A stretch of DNA of 44,850 nucleotides from assembly GCA_030448185.1 (NCBI GenBank), contig JAUJNL010000042.1, positions 1 through 44,850 on the forward strand. Direction: 5' to 3'. Within the stretch, counting starts at the first letter, position 1, and the number at the start of each line of letters is the position of its first letter. The DNA comes from Cytophagales bacterium (GTDB lineage: Bacteria > Bacteroidota > Bacteroidia > Cytophagales > 172606-1). Positions 26,031-35,540 of the stretch are shown piece after piece. The translations under genes were made by a program, and so were the position numbers. The notes under the pieces were generated by a model that searched no databases, was not told the DNA's origin, and saw nothing but the letters and a program-made list of their open reading frames with translations.

Positions 26031-26969
26031 ATGAGAAAATTATTTTTAACCATGATGGCCGTTGCCGCATTAAGCGTGGCTGCTCAGGCGCAGGTTTCGA
26101 TTATTCCCAAAGTAGGTATTTCATTATCCAACATCAATTTTGATGAGGATAAAAGCGGGCAAAAGTCTAATTTGGGTCTGGTAGCCGGTGCTGGTTTGAA
26201 CATCCCTATCACTTCGGATGGTTTCTTTTCTATTCAACCCGAACTATATTACATCCAGAAAGGCACCCGTTTCAATTATGGGAATGAGGATACGAAGTTC
26301 TATCACAATCACGTGGAATTGCCATTGCTGCTGAAAGTAAACTTCGGTACGGAGGCCGTGAAGCTTTATGTGAATGCCGGGCCTTCATTCGGTTATTTTC
26401 TGGGCGGAAAAATTAAAAGGGATAATAACACTTACAAAATTGAGTTTAATGAACGGGATATTGCCCTGCCCTTTGAACCTGGCTTGCCTGCACTCGTAGA
26501 CGCCGGCGCCCTCTCTGGAGATATCACGTATGGCAAGGAGCAAACCAATCGGCTTGATATTGGACTGCAGTTTGGCGGAGGCGTTGGTTTCGATGCGGGA
26601 CCAGGAGCTGTGCTATTGGATGCACGGTATGGATTCGGTCTGACTGATCTTTCCGACTTTAACTCCTCTTCTGATGCTGTCAACAAATCTAAAAATAATG
26701 TATTTCTAAAAATAATGTATTTCAGCTTACACTGGGATATGCCATTCCTTTTGGCGGTAAATAATGTGATTTCGTTGATCTATTGCTCTAAAGCTTCCGG
26801 CCCATGCCGGAAGCTTTATTTTTGGCGTCTGCCGGAATGGAATACACCCCTGAAATCGGGAAATGGTCGGAGTAGGATGCTTCGCGATGCGTCTGAAAGG
26901 AGTGAACTTGCAGCCGTTTGTCGTAGAACTGGTTGTCGATGCGGAGGAAAAACAGTTTACTATTATTAA
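26031..26969 (+). CDS. PorT-like outer-membrane beta-barrel protein with frameshifted C-terminus
   Basis: The signal peptide MRKLFLTMMAVAALSVAAQA is clear. The body is a barrel with alternating strands: KVGISLSNINF, FSIQPELYYIQKGTRF, HVELPLLLKVNF, LYVNAGPSFGYFLGG, LDIGLQFGGGVGFDAG. A 17-bp unit, CTAAAAATAATGTATTT, occurs twice in tandem at 26689-26705 and 26706-26722. Removing one copy restores the expected last strand, QLTLGYAIPFGGK, with a stop at 26762-26764, giving a protein of about 238 residues. As read, the frame instead runs on for some 80 residues into the end of the convergent gene, ending at 26969, which is not plausible for a barrel. Function is unknown. Confidence 0.8.
   Translation: MRKLFLTMMAVAALSVAAQAQVSIIPKVGISLSNINFDEDKSGQKSNLGLVAGAGLNIPITSDGFFSIQPELYYIQKGTRFNYGNEDTKFYHNHVELPLLLKVNFGTEAVKLYVNAGPSFGYFLGGKIKRDNNTYKIEFNERDIALPFEPGLPALVDAGALSGDITYGKEQTNRLDIGLQFGGGVGFDAGPGAVLLDARYGFGLTDLSDFNSSSDAVNKSKNNVFLKIMYFSLHWDMPFLLAVNNVISLIYCSKASGPCRKLYFWRLPEWNTPLKSGNGRSRMLRDASERSELAAVCRRTGCRCGGKTVYYY
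26689..26722 (+). repeat. 17-bp tandem duplication inside the outer-membrane barrel gene
   Basis: Two identical head-to-tail copies of CTAAAAATAATGTATTT, not a multiple of three, placed directly before the last barrel strand. Confidence 0.95.
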
Positions 26970-27984
26970 AGGTAAACCCGAAACCGGTACCCGCATCTTC
27001 AAAAGCATTGTTAAGCCGCCGCCTGATCCGGTGGTAGGTATAGGTATAAGGAATTTCGTTAAAGTCGCCGCAAACAATCACCGGGTGCGGACTGTTGCGG
27101 ACATACCAGTCCACCAGGGCTGCTTGCCGGCTGTGGGCTCTTAATCCTTTTTTCAACCGGTTAATAATATTTTTTGATTCGGCCTTAATTCCGGAAATCT
27201 CCTTTCGGTTGCTTAGGCTGTCTATCTGGATACTCATAGATAGCAGATGGATATTAAATACCCTGATTGTATCATTATCGATTAGCAGATCAGCATATAC
27301 CCCTTTGTTAAGGGTATTCCGGTCAAATACAATATCTCCCCGTTTGATAATTGGGAATTTGCTGAATATAGCCACGCCGTAAAATCCTTGCCAGTCCGAA
27401 TTGAGCCGGAAAAGGGGCGTCATATAGGAGTTATACCCTTCATTGGCGAGTTGGCTGATGGCATCAAAATCGCTGTTGCCGTCCTGGTTGTAGAACTCCT
27501 GCAAGCACAGAATATCCGCCTTGCTGTCTTTGATCCAGGCAAGGGCCTGTTTGGGTTTTTCCTTGCTGCCATTATTAAAATAATCGTGGGCCGCAAACAA
27601 CTGCGTATTATAGCTTAGCACCTTAAAAGTAGCAGCGTCAGCTTCGGTGGCACTTCCTGTTTTGAATGGGTGAAAGGCAAAAGTGCGCTGCAGCAGGGGA
27701 AAGCCGGCGACCAGTACCAGCACCGAAACCCACGTCCGGGTCGGGGACTTCCGCAGCCAGTAGATGAGCAGCAATAAATGCAGAAACAGCATCACCGGGA
27801 TAGATAAGGTCAGGAATCCAGCCAGTACTACGCGGGAAGGCGGTATCTGGATGGCCAGGTAAGCCACCAGGGTATAAATTGCTGCTACCAGGTTAATAAT
27901 AAAGACAAAGCGGGAAAATTTGGAAAGAGGCCTGGAAAGGGCAGTGAAAATTGCATTTTTCCTCTTGAAGACAACATTAACCAT
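26788..27984 (-). CDS. Endonuclease/exonuclease/phosphatase (EEP) family membrane protein
   Basis: A 398-residue protein (from the ATG at 27984; a TTG at 27996 would add four residues). About three N-terminal membrane helices (VFIINLVAAIYTLVAYLAIQ, VVLAGFLTLSIPVMLFLHLL, WVSVLVLVAGFPLLQ) anchor an extracytoplasmic DNase-I-like metal-dependent domain: CLQEFYNQ with the metal-binding Glu, VVCGDFNEIP with the catalytic Asp/Asn, and YSDHFPISG with the catalytic His. Such proteins cleave nucleic acids, phospholipids or phosphoesters; the substrate is unknown. The last residues (SGMGRKL) are encoded inside the terminator stem shared with the convergent gene. Confidence 0.85.
   Translation of the reverse strand: MVNVVFKRKNAIFTALSRPLSKFSRFVFIINLVAAIYTLVAYLAIQIPPSRVVLAGFLTLSIPVMLFLHLLLLIYWLRKSPTRTWVSVLVLVAGFPLLQRTFAFHPFKTGSATEADAATFKVLSYNTQLFAAHDYFNNGSKEKPKQALAWIKDSKADILCLQEFYNQDGNSDFDAISQLANEGYNSYMTPLFRLNSDWQGFYGVAIFSKFPIIKRGDIVFDRNTLNKGVYADLLIDNDTIRVFNIHLLSMSIQIDSLSNRKEISGIKAESKNIINRLKKGLRAHSRQAALVDWYVRNSPHPVIVCGDFNEIPYTYTYHRIRRRLNNAFEDAGTGFGFTFNNSKLFFLRIDNQFYDKRLQVHSFQTHREASYSDHFPISGVYSIPADAKNKASGMGRKL
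26789..26818. terminator. Bidirectional terminator overlapping the EEP coding end
   Basis: A perfect 13-bp stem, TAAAGCTTCCGGC (26789-26801) and GCCGGAAGCTTTA (26806-26818), with a CCAT loop and a TTTTT run following on the plus strand. Nearly all of it lies within the coding end of the minus-strand EEP gene. Confidence 0.85.
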
Positions 27985-28253
27985 GTCCGTTGACAAGAAA
28001 AAAGACCCGGTTCCTTAGGTGAGTCTCAGATTTACGGGAGACAAAGACAACTGTCCCTGCCAATACTTCCTCCTGATTACATTGAGGTAGATAGATAATC
28101 AGTACGGCAAAGGTAGCATGAATTGATTGCAATGTTAAAACGTATTTTTTATCCTCCTATTTTAAGGTGAATGATTGGTGAATGATTTCGGGCAGATGAC
28201 AACTTTTTATCGGCCTAAATAACGAAATACTTTCAAATTACGAATACGAAGCG

Positions 28254-28285
28254 TTTGGTTTTGAAAGTATTTCCATGTAATTTTG
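28254..28285 (+). promoter_or_regulatory. Candidate Bacteroidota-type promoter for rimP-nusA-infB
   Basis: TTTG (28254-28257), a 20-base spacer, then TAATTTTG (28278-28285), an exact TAnnTTTG. This matches the Bacteroidota housekeeping sigma consensus. Transcription would start near 28292, about 50 bases before rimP. Confidence 0.6.
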
Positions 28286-28305
28286 TATCATTAAAGTAAG
28301 ATATG

Positions 28306-28324
28306 GAGGGGACTTAGTCCCCTC
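28306..28324 (+). promoter_or_regulatory. Leader hairpin ahead of rimP
   Basis: GAGGGGAC (28306-28313) pairs perfectly with GTCCCCTC (28317-28324) around a 3-nt TTA loop, followed by TTTG. It sits just inside the predicted leader RNA and could act as an attenuator, 5' stabiliser or RNA-protein site. No other gene is in the 330 bases before it. Confidence 0.5.
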
Positions 28325-28340
28325 TTTGCATTCAAGAAGC

Positions 28341-28811
28341 ATGGAGCTGAAGGATCATATAAGCCGCTTGGTGGAAGAGAAGCTTGAAGGGACCGATTAT
28401 TTTTTAGTTGACGTACTCATTTCCGGATCCAAAAAAGTATCCAAAGTCGCCGTTTTGGTGGATGGTGATCATGGTATATCGATTGATGCCTGCGTGGAGA
28501 TAAGCAGAAGCCTGGGGAATCAGCTTGAGCAAATGGACCTTATTCCTTCTGCCTACACATTAGAGGTCTCCTCGCCAGGTTTGGATCAACCGTTAAAGTT
28601 TCCCCGCCAGTACCAGCGGAATACGGGTCGCAATGTCCGGGTCCACTTGCTGGATGGTACGGAAAAAACCGGACAGCTCGATGTCGTGACTGATACCGGA
28701 ATTACGATTACCCAAGCCAAGCAGGGAAAGAAAAAGGAGGCGGAGCCCTCGGTGTTGACCATTCCTTTTTGGGATATTGCTAAAACATACGTATTGGTTT
28801 CATTTAAATAA
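28341..28811 (+). CDS. rimP: Ribosome maturation factor RimP
   Basis: A 156-residue cytoplasmic 30S assembly factor that helps S12 bind. I use the ATG at 28341; an upstream TTG at 28326 would add five residues. The N-terminal alpha/beta domain shows VDVLISGSKKVSKVAVLVDG and the signature ISIDACVEISRSLGNQLEQ, then LEVSSPGLDQPLK, with the C-terminal SH3-like barrel (VRVHLLDGTEKTGQL). It is the first gene of the conserved rimP-nusA-infB operon and follows a leader hairpin and a good promoter. Confidence 0.95.
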   Translation: MELKDHISRLVEEKLEGTDYFLVDVLISGSKKVSKVAVLVDGDHGISIDACVEISRSLGNQLEQMDLIPSAYTLEVSSPGLDQPLKFPRQYQRNTGRNVRVHLLDGTEKTGQLDVVTDTGITITQAKQGKKKEAEPSVLTIPFWDIAKTYVLVSFK

Positions 28812-28904
28812 GTGTAGGTTTCCAGCTTAACAGTAAGTTTTTAAGAGTGTTGAACCAGTAGCAACTCTAAACCAGAAGCGCTGAACTAAAAATAATGTAC
28901 GACA

Positions 28905-30149
28905 ATGAACACTAGGGAGTTGATCGAATCATTTGCTGAGTTTGCCCGGTTAAAAAATATTGACCGGCCCCAGATGATTCGCATTTTAGAGGATGTATTC
29001 CGGACGATGATCCGTAAGAGATACGGACAAGATGATAATTTTGACATTATCATCAACGTAGACAACGGCGACCTTGAGATCTGGCGTTTCCGTCAAATCG
29101 TGGATGATAACTCTGAAGATATCTGGGATCACGATAAAATACCGCTTACGGAAGCCCGCAAGATTGAAACTGACTTTGAAGTAGGGGAAGAAGTAGCGGA
29201 AGCCATTCAGCTGGAAGACTTTGGGCGCCGTATTGTACAAACTGCCCGCCAGACGCTGATCCAGAAAGTGAAGGATCTGGAAAAAGACCTGCTGTTTCAG
29301 AAATACAAGGAAAAAGTTGGCGAGATCATCGTAGCGGAAGTATACCAGACCCTGGGCCGGGAAATATTGCTGGTGGATGAAGAGAACAATGAGCTGATTT
29401 TACCTAAAGGAGAGCAGATCCCTAAGGACCGTTACCGGAAGGGCGATTTTGTAAAGGCCATCGTACACCGGGTAGAGATGATCAATGGTACACCTAAAAT
29501 CATTTTGTCGCGGACTTCACCCGTATTTCTGGAGCGGCTGTTTGAGAATGAAGTACCGGAAGTGAATGATGGATTGATTGCCATCAAGAGAGTAGTACGG
29601 GAGCCGGGCGAAAGAGCCAAAGTAGCCGTAGAATCGTTTGATGACCGTATTGATCCGGTTGGCGCCTGCGTGGGCATGAAAGGTTCACGGATTCACAGCA
29701 TTGTCCGGGAACTGGAAAATGAAAATATTGATGTGATCAACTATACCGACAACCTGGAGCTGTATATCTCGCGTGCGTTGAGTCCGGCCAAGATTACCCG
29801 TATGGTAGTGGATGAAGACGATAAGCATATATCCGTATACCTGCGCCCCGATCAGGTGTCACTGGCTATCGGGAAAGGCGGCCAAAACATTAAACTGGCC
29901 AGCAAGCTGATCGGTATGGAAATAGACGTGTTCCGGGATAATGAAGAGTATCAGGAGGAAGATATTGACCTCGCTGAGTTTGACGACGAGATTGAAGGAT
30001 GGGTAATTGATGAGCTCCGCCGGATTGGTTTGGATACTGCCAAAAGTGTGCTGGCAATGTCAAAAGAAGACCTGGTTCGGAGAACTGAATTAGAGGAAGA
30101 AACTGTTGAAGAAGTATTACAAATTCTCAAACAGGAATTTGAAAGTTAA
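28905..30149 (+). CDS. nusA: Transcription termination/antitermination factor NusA
   Basis: A 414-residue RNA polymerase-binding factor that modulates pausing, termination and antitermination. The N-terminal domain (1-130) binds polymerase. An S1 domain spans about 136-202. KH1 contains GACVGMKGSRI (253-263) and KH2 contains AIGKGGQNIKLAS (321-333). The C-terminal tail ends in an acidic stretch and a helix-hairpin-like IDELRRIGLDTAKSVL segment, without the E. coli acidic repeats, as usual in Bacteroidota. It is 93 bases downstream of rimP and in the same operon. Confidence 0.96.
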   Translation: MNTRELIESFAEFARLKNIDRPQMIRILEDVFRTMIRKRYGQDDNFDIIINVDNGDLEIWRFRQIVDDNSEDIWDHDKIPLTEARKIETDFEVGEEVAEAIQLEDFGRRIVQTARQTLIQKVKDLEKDLLFQKYKEKVGEIIVAEVYQTLGREILLVDEENNELILPKGEQIPKDRYRKGDFVKAIVHRVEMINGTPKIILSRTSPVFLERLFENEVPEVNDGLIAIKRVVREPGERAKVAVESFDDRIDPVGACVGMKGSRIHSIVRELENENIDVINYTDNLELYISRALSPAKITRMVVDEDDKHISVYLRPDQVSLAIGKGGQNIKLASKLIGMEIDVFRDNEEYQEEDIDLAEFDDEIEGWVIDELRRIGLDTAKSVLAMSKEDLVRRTELEEETVEEVLQILKQEFES

Positions 30150-30294
30150 CGCACCGGCATATATTGCCCTAAAATGTTAAGTAGAATAAAATATCTTAAA
30201 ACTAAGTAAAAAGATCATTTAGCATTCACCCTTTAAAACTTAACTTTACACAATTATCCGGTTGCCCGATTAAATTATATTCTAAAAAGAACGC

Positions 30295-30492
30295 ATGGCA
30301 GAAGAAAAAATAATGATGAGGCTTAGTCAGGTTGCAAGACAATTGAATGTGGGTACTGCCACGATTCAGGAGGCGCTTGCTGCTAAAGGCTATAAGGTCG
30401 AGAACTCACCCAACGCCAAAATTACCTCTGAGCAGTATGAGGTGTTGGCTAAGGAGTTCAAAGGCTCAGCCTCGGATAATAATAAGGCTTAA
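30295..30492 (+). CDS. infB: IF-2 N-terminal domain, separated from the rest of infB
   Basis: A 65-residue frame starting at ATG 30295 that is clearly the IF2_N domain: [20 protein letters not shown], then [20 protein letters not shown] and KEFKGSAS. It ends at a TAA (30490-30492). In the same frame the next codons read EITIG, matching the ELTIG element that normally continues this domain after Ala-Ser, so the TAA may stand for a Ser codon (TCA). Further downstream the frame must also shift to join the main infB frame at 30521. Thus the N-domain is cut off from the protein either by sequence error or by true splitting. Confidence 0.8.
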   Translation: MAEEKIMMRLSQVARQLNVGTATIQEALAAKGYKVENSPNAKITSEQYEVLAKEFKGSASDNNKA

Positions 30493-30520
30493 GAAATTAC
30501 CATTGGCATAACAAAAACGG

Positions 30521-33418
30521 ATGATCGCACCTCCCAAGCGGCAAACAGAGGAGGAAATTCCCGTTAAACACCCTTCAGGGGGCCGCCTCACCCCTGTTCG
30601 GCAGGAAGATACTCTTGTAGAAGTAGCTGATAAAGTTACTGCTAACAACGGCACTGCCCGACCTGTACCCGATGAAAACCGGCATAAGCTTCCCGGCCTT
30701 AAGGTGGTGGGTAATATTGAGCTTCACAAAGATAAACCGCCTGCTCCGCCCGTGAGCAAAGTCCCGACTCTGCCGGAAGCTGAACCCGAAAAAGCCCCGC
30801 CGGTTGTAGTAGAGACTCCTCCGGAAAAACCAGTGAATAAGCCTGAGCTACCAGTAATAGCCCCGGTAGTAACAGCGGCCCCCGTAGAGGAAAAGAAACC
30901 TGAACCGGTAGCCGAACCCGTGGCTGAAAAACAACCGGAAGTAGTAACCAAGCCACAACCAAAGCCTGAGCCTGTAGAAGCTACACCCGAGCCTGCAACT
31001 GTAGCTTTGGTACAACCCGAAGTTATTAAGGAAGAGGAGAAGAAGGTAACTGCTCCAGAGCCCGAGATAATCCGTGCTGCTCCGGAGTTGCTGGCCGTGC
31101 CGGTGGCAGCAGAAAAGCTTGTCAGAAATGAGTTGGTTACAGCTAAAGCAGAAACGCTGAAAGGCTTAACCGTACTCGGTAAAATTGAACTTCCTTCGGA
31201 GCGGGACCGCCTGAAGAAGAAAAATCCTGCGGCTGGTACCGGCACTCCTGCCAATTCAAATGCTGCTTCAGCTGCCGAAGATAAGAAAAAAGCCAAGCGC
31301 AAACGGAAGCGCATGAGAGTGAGTGAAGGAGGGGCCCCTAATGCGAATCAGCCAGCGGCTAATACCAATAATACGACCGCAGGTACTAATACCAATACTA
31401 ATAATCCCAACCGGGCTACCATTTCTAAGGTAGGTCAAAAACCTGCTGGTGCTGGTACCGGTGATAGAGGCAAAACGCCCATCGGTAAACGCCCCTTCGA
31501 GCAGCGGACTGAAGTTACCGACCGCGAAATTCAGGATAAAATTAAGGCTACCCTGGCTAAGTTAAGCGGTAACCGTCCAACCGGAGGGGGACGTGGTCAG
31601 CAAAGACGCGGTCTTAAACGGACCAATGCCCGTGAAGAAATGGCCCGGCAGGAGCAGGAGCAGTCTAAGGTCTTAAAAGTGACCGAATTTATCTCGGCTA
31701 GTGACCTGTCATCCCTGATGAACGTGTCGATAAATGAAGTAATCTCCGTTTGTCTGAATCTTGGTATGTTCGTTTCCATCAACCAGCGGCTGGATGCGGA
31801 AGCGATTACGGTGATTGCGGATGAATTTGGCTATGATGCCCAGTTTATATCGGCTGAAGAGGAAATTAATGTAGACCTTAACGTAGTTGATAGCAACGAA
31901 GATCTCCAGTTCCGGGCTCCCATTGTTACGATTATGGGTCACGTTGACCACGGTAAAACGTCCTTGCTGGACTACATCCGTAAGTCCCGGGTAACTGCCG
32001 GTGAAGCGGGTGGTATTACCCAGCACATTGGGGCTTATGATGTAACTACTGATACGGATAAGCGCATCGCTTTCCTCGATACGCCTGGTCACGAGGCGTT
32101 CACCGCCATGCGTGCCCGCGGTGCTAAAATAACGGACGTTGTTATTATTGTAGTAGCTGCTGATGATAATGTGATGCCTCAAACCAAAGAGGCTATTAAC
32201 CACGCACAGGCAGCTGGCGTACCGATTGTAATTGCCATTAATAAAGTAGATAAGCCCAACGCCAATCCGGAAAAAATCCGCGAGGAATTAGCCAAGGAAA
32301 ACATATTGGTGGAAGACTGGGGCGGTAAATATCAGTGCCAGGAAATATCCGCTAAAACCGGTCAGGGAGTAGCGGACCTGCTGGAAAAAGTACTGCTGGA
32401 AGCGGAACTGCTTGATCTGAAAGCCAACCCTGATAAGCGGGCTTCCGGTACTGTAATTGAAGCTTCTCTGGATAAAGGCCGTGGGTACGTAACTACCATT
32501 ATGGTACAAACCGGTACGCTAAAAGTAGGTGACATTATACTTGCCGGGGCGCACTACGGACGGGTAAAAGCCATGATGGACCACCGGGGAACCCGCCTCA
32601 AAAAAGCAGGTCCTTCGACACCGGTTCAGGTATTGGGTCTGGGTGGTGCACCGCAAGCCGGTGACAAGTTCAATGTGATGGAGTCTGAGAGGGAAGCCCG
32701 TGAAATTGCCACTAAACGTGAGCAGATTGTCCGTGAGCAAAGTATCCGTACCAAGAAGCATATCACCCTGGATGAAATCGGCCGTCGCCTAGCTCTTGAC
32801 AGCTTTAAAGAGTTAAATATTATTGTAAAAGGTGACGTGGATGGTTCCGTGGAAGCGTTGTCTGACTCCTTACTTCGCTTGTCTACGGCAGAAGTACAGG
32901 TGCGGATCATTCAGAAGGGGGTAGGCCAGATTTCCGAATCAGATGTATTGCTGGCTTCTGCTTCCGATGCGATTATTGTTGGTTTCCAGGTGCGGCCTTC
33001 GGTCAATGCCCGCAAACTGGCCGAGCAGGAAGAAATCGAAATCCGGATGTACTCTATCATCTATGACGCCATTAACGAAGTGAAGGACGCCATGGAGGGT
33101 ATGCTGGCGCCGAAGATAGAAGAAGTGATATTAGGTACCATCGAAGTACGTGATGTGTTTAAAATCTCTAAAATCGGAACGGTGGCTGGTTGCTACGTAA
33201 CGGATGGAGTGATTAAGCGTAATGCCCAGATTCGTCTGGTACGCGATGGTATTGTCGTGCACACCGGCGCTATTGATGCACTTAAGCGTTTCAAAGATGA
33301 TGTGAACGAGGTGAAGTTTGGTTACGAATGCGGCTTGAGCATCAAAGGATTTAATGATATTCAGGTTGCCGACACGATTGAGTGCTTCGAAACCCGCGAA
33401 ACCAAGCGAACCTTATAA
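30521..33418 (+). CDS. infB: Translation initiation factor IF-2, main part
   Basis: A 965-residue GTPase that places initiator tRNA on the 30S subunit. The first 400 residues are a P/E/V/A-rich, disordered linker, then an [20 protein letters not shown] basic segment and a second IF2_N-like region ([20 protein letters not shown]). G-domain: MGHVDHGKT (472-480), [32 protein letters not shown] and SAKTGQG. Domains II to IV follow, ending TIECFETRE. The frame as read begins at an internal ATG with the true N-terminal domain in a separate frame upstream (30295-30492). Third gene of the rimP operon. Confidence 0.93.
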   Translation: MIAPPKRQTEEEIPVKHPSGGRLTPVRQEDTLVEVADKVTANNGTARPVPDENRHKLPGLKVVGNIELHKDKPPAPPVSKVPTLPEAEPEKAPPVVVETPPEKPVNKPELPVIAPVVTAAPVEEKKPEPVAEPVAEKQPEVVTKPQPKPEPVEATPEPATVALVQPEVIKEEEKKVTAPEPEIIRAAPELLAVPVAAEKLVRNELVTAKAETLKGLTVLGKIELPSERDRLKKKNPAAGTGTPANSNAASAAEDKKKAKRKRKRMRVSEGGAPNANQPAANTNNTTAGTNTNTNNPNRATISKVGQKPAGAGTGDRGKTPIGKRPFEQRTEVTDREIQDKIKATLAKLSGNRPTGGGRGQQRRGLKRTNAREEMARQEQEQSKVLKVTEFISASDLSSLMNVSINEVISVCLNLGMFVSINQRLDAEAITVIADEFGYDAQFISAEEEINVDLNVVDSNEDLQFRAPIVTIMGHVDHGKTSLLDYIRKSRVTAGEAGGITQHIGAYDVTTDTDKRIAFLDTPGHEAFTAMRARGAKITDVVIIVVAADDNVMPQTKEAINHAQAAGVPIVIAINKVDKPNANPEKIREELAKENILVEDWGGKYQCQEISAKTGQGVADLLEKVLLEAELLDLKANPDKRASGTVIEASLDKGRGYVTTIMVQTGTLKVGDIILAGAHYGRVKAMMDHRGTRLKKAGPSTPVQVLGLGGAPQAGDKFNVMESEREAREIATKREQIVREQSIRTKKHITLDEIGRRLALDSFKELNIIVKGDVDGSVEALSDSLLRLSTAEVQVRIIQKGVGQISESDVLLASASDAIIVGFQVRPSVNARKLAEQEEIEIRMYSIIYDAINEVKDAMEGMLAPKIEEVILGTIEVRDVFKISKIGTVAGCYVTDGVIKRNAQIRLVRDGIVVHTGAIDALKRFKDDVNEVKFGYECGLSIKGFNDIQVADTIECFETRETKRTL

Positions 33419-33449
33419 GTAAAGGGTAATGCCTTTTGAGTATATAACT

Positions 33450-33478
33450 AAAAAACCATTCCACCGGAATGGTTTTTT
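33450..33478 (+). terminator. Terminator of the rimP-nusA-infB operon
   Basis: A perfect 13-bp stem, AAAAAACCATTCC (33450-33462) and GGAATGGTTTTTT (33466-33478), with a 3-nt loop and a T6 tract, 31 bases past the infB stop. Confidence 0.9.
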
Positions 33479-33669
33479 GCTTTGGTGACTGGTAGGAAAT
33501 TGTTTGACACACAACCGCGTGGTTTTCTTCCACTATCGTAGCTAATAGTTTATCTTCGTTAAAAAATACCGGGGTACTAAAAATCTGTAGCGAGGTTATA
33601 GGAAAATCGGTTTCACCTGGAAAAAGGACAAAGGCTGTAGGAGCCAGCTTCTCCAATTTCAACCGCCGC

Positions 33670-35071
33670 ATGAAAAAAGAACTACAATACTCTAAATTTA
33701 TTGGTGTTTTTCTGCTGATTCTTGATTTTTTCCTGATTGATACTGCCTGCCGCTCCGCCTATTATTTACGTTTTGGAGTTACTATCGACTATTTTGAATA
33801 TTATGTCAGCTTTGTTCTGCTCTTTAAACTGATCTGGATCTTATCATGGCTGGCCATTATTGTACTCAATAATCTTAGCATACTCAGCAATCTCTTCAAC
33901 CCGAAGGATATGCTGTTTAATCTGATGGGCACCTTTCTGTTGCATTTCGGGGTGCTCTTTGCCTATCTGATCAGTTTTAAGGATTTTCCGCTCTCCCGGA
34001 TATTTCTGGGCTATTCCTACGGCTTCTCTTTTCTGTTTTTGGTGACCTACCGCATATTTTTTACCCTTTTTCTGAAGTATGTGATTCACCTTGGCAAACA
34101 AGCCCGGAAGGTAATTATTGTGGGAGCCAATTATGCCGGGAATGACTTGTATCACTACTTTATTGAGAATAAATCTATTGGTTACCAGTTTATGGGGTTC
34201 TTCGATGATTCTCCCGAACTGCCGCAACTCATGATCAAGGGCCGGTTAAAGCATCTCAAAGCCTATTGTCAGCAGGAGGGAGTTGAGGAAATTTATTACG
34301 CCTTGTCGCTAAATTCAGCCGCTCTGATTAAGGACTTAACCGATTTTGCCGACGAAAATTTTATTCATTTTAAAATTGCTCCGGATTTCCGGGGCTTATT
34401 GAACCGGAAGATAAATATTGATTTCTACGGGGATGTGCCCATTATGACGTTCCGGAAGGAACCGCTGGAAATCTGGCTCAACCAGGTCATCAAGCGGATT
34501 TTTGATGTTGTGTTTTCATTGGGCGTGATCATATTCATCTTCCCGTTTGTGTATCCGATTGTAGCCCTGCTGATTAAACTGAATTCAAGAGGACCCGTCT
34601 TGTTTACGCAGCCCCGGTCGGGTCGCAAAAACAAAACGTTCATGTGCTATAAGTTCCGGACCATGTACGTCAATGAGGAAGCACACGAGAAGCAAGCTTC
34701 CTGGGGCGATTCGCGTATTACTAGAGTAGGGGCTGTATTGCGTAAAACGAATATTGATGAACTGCCACAGTTTTTTAATGTGCTGCTGGGGCACATGTCG
34801 GTAGTGGGACCGCGACCGCACATGATCAGGCATACCCATGAGTTTGCGAAAATTTTTGATAAATACCTGGTCCGTCATTTTATTACTCCCGGTATTACCG
34901 GATTTGCCCAGGTTCATGGCTTCCGGGGCGAGATTTCAGATCCCTACCTGATGAAGAAAAAGGCTGGAGTTTGATACCTGGTATATTGAAAACTGGAGTC
35001 TTTGGTTGGATATAAAAATTATCTACCGGACTGTTATAAATGCCATCAGAGGAGAAGAAAATGCTTATTAA
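33670..35071 (+). CDS. Polyprenyl-phosphate hexose-1-phosphate transferase (WcaJ type), frameshifted near the end
   Basis: An exopolysaccharide-initiating enzyme: it links a sugar-1-phosphate to undecaprenyl phosphate at the inner membrane. Four to five N-terminal membrane helices are followed by a Rossmann-like domain (KVIIVGANYAGNDLYHYF), one membrane helix (FDVVFSLGVIIFIFPFVYP), and the catalytic domain: GPVLFTQPRSGRKNKTFMCYKFRTM, then TNIDELPQFFNVLLGHMSVVGPRPH. As read it stops at 34974 after 434 residues. Dropping one A from the A5 run at 34957-34961 continues in frame through FDTWYIENWSLWLDIKI to a stop at 35069-35071, giving the usual 466 residues. It is probably intact in the organism. 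Confidence 0.88.
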
Positions 35072-35202
35072 TAATTTTAAAACAGTGCAGTTCATTGTTT
35101 AAAATCACTCTACTTTTTCAGTCAATGCAACCCGCTTCTGTAGTTTGACAGTTAAATACAATAACGCAACTAGTTATACTACTGATTTAAAACCTTACAC
35201 CG

Positions 35203-35469
35203 ATGAACTCTGATATATTGCATAACATTGCTGGTGGGATACTGATCTTATCCGCTATGTTCCTAACCATGGGACTGATCAGGCCAATGAACGTACTTTG
35301 GTGGACCCAGGATAAAAACTCGCGGCAAAGTACTCCTATGATTTACGGCGTAATTGCCCTGATTGCCGGTATTATCTTTTTTGTTACCATACAGCCTAAC
35401 CAAGACCCCATCAAAGACGAAACCCGTACGGATGCTCCCCTCAGTAGTATTTGCTGGAGGGGTATTTGA
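35203..35469 (+). CDS. Small two-helix membrane protein of unknown function
   Basis: An 88-residue protein with two membrane segments (AGGILILSAMFLTMGLI, and MIYGVIALIAGIIFFVTI) separated by PMNVLWWTQDKNSRQ, and a short polar tail. I do not know the family; the loop with NVLWWTQDKN looks conserved rather than random. A good terminator at 35486-35519 lies 17 bases downstream. The last residues may be altered by a sequence error, as nearby genes are. Confidence 0.6.
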   Translation: MNSDILHNIAGGILILSAMFLTMGLIRPMNVLWWTQDKNSRQSTPMIYGVIALIAGIIFFVTIQPNQDPIKDETRTDAPLSSICWRGI

Positions 35470-35485
35470 CGAACGTATGTACATA

Positions 35486-35519
35486 AAAACCAGCTTGATT
35501 TTATTATCAAGCTGGTTTT
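35486..35519. terminator. Bidirectional terminator between the small membrane protein and asd
   Basis: A perfect 14-bp stem, AAAACCAGCTTGAT (35486-35499) and ATCAAGCTGGTTTT (35506-35519), with a 6-nt loop, between convergent genes. Confidence 0.9.
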
Positions 35520-35540
35520 GTTTAAGGCCAGTTGTAATCC

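Noticed and set aside
30724..31314. 196-codon minus-strand frame within infB
   Set aside because: It is the complement of the P/E/V-rich IF-2 linker; repetitive Ser/Gly/Thr translation is typical of such shadows.
33351..33671. 106-codon minus-strand frame between infB and the sugar transferase
   Set aside because: It passes through the infB 3' end and the operon terminator stem, so it is an antisense by-product.
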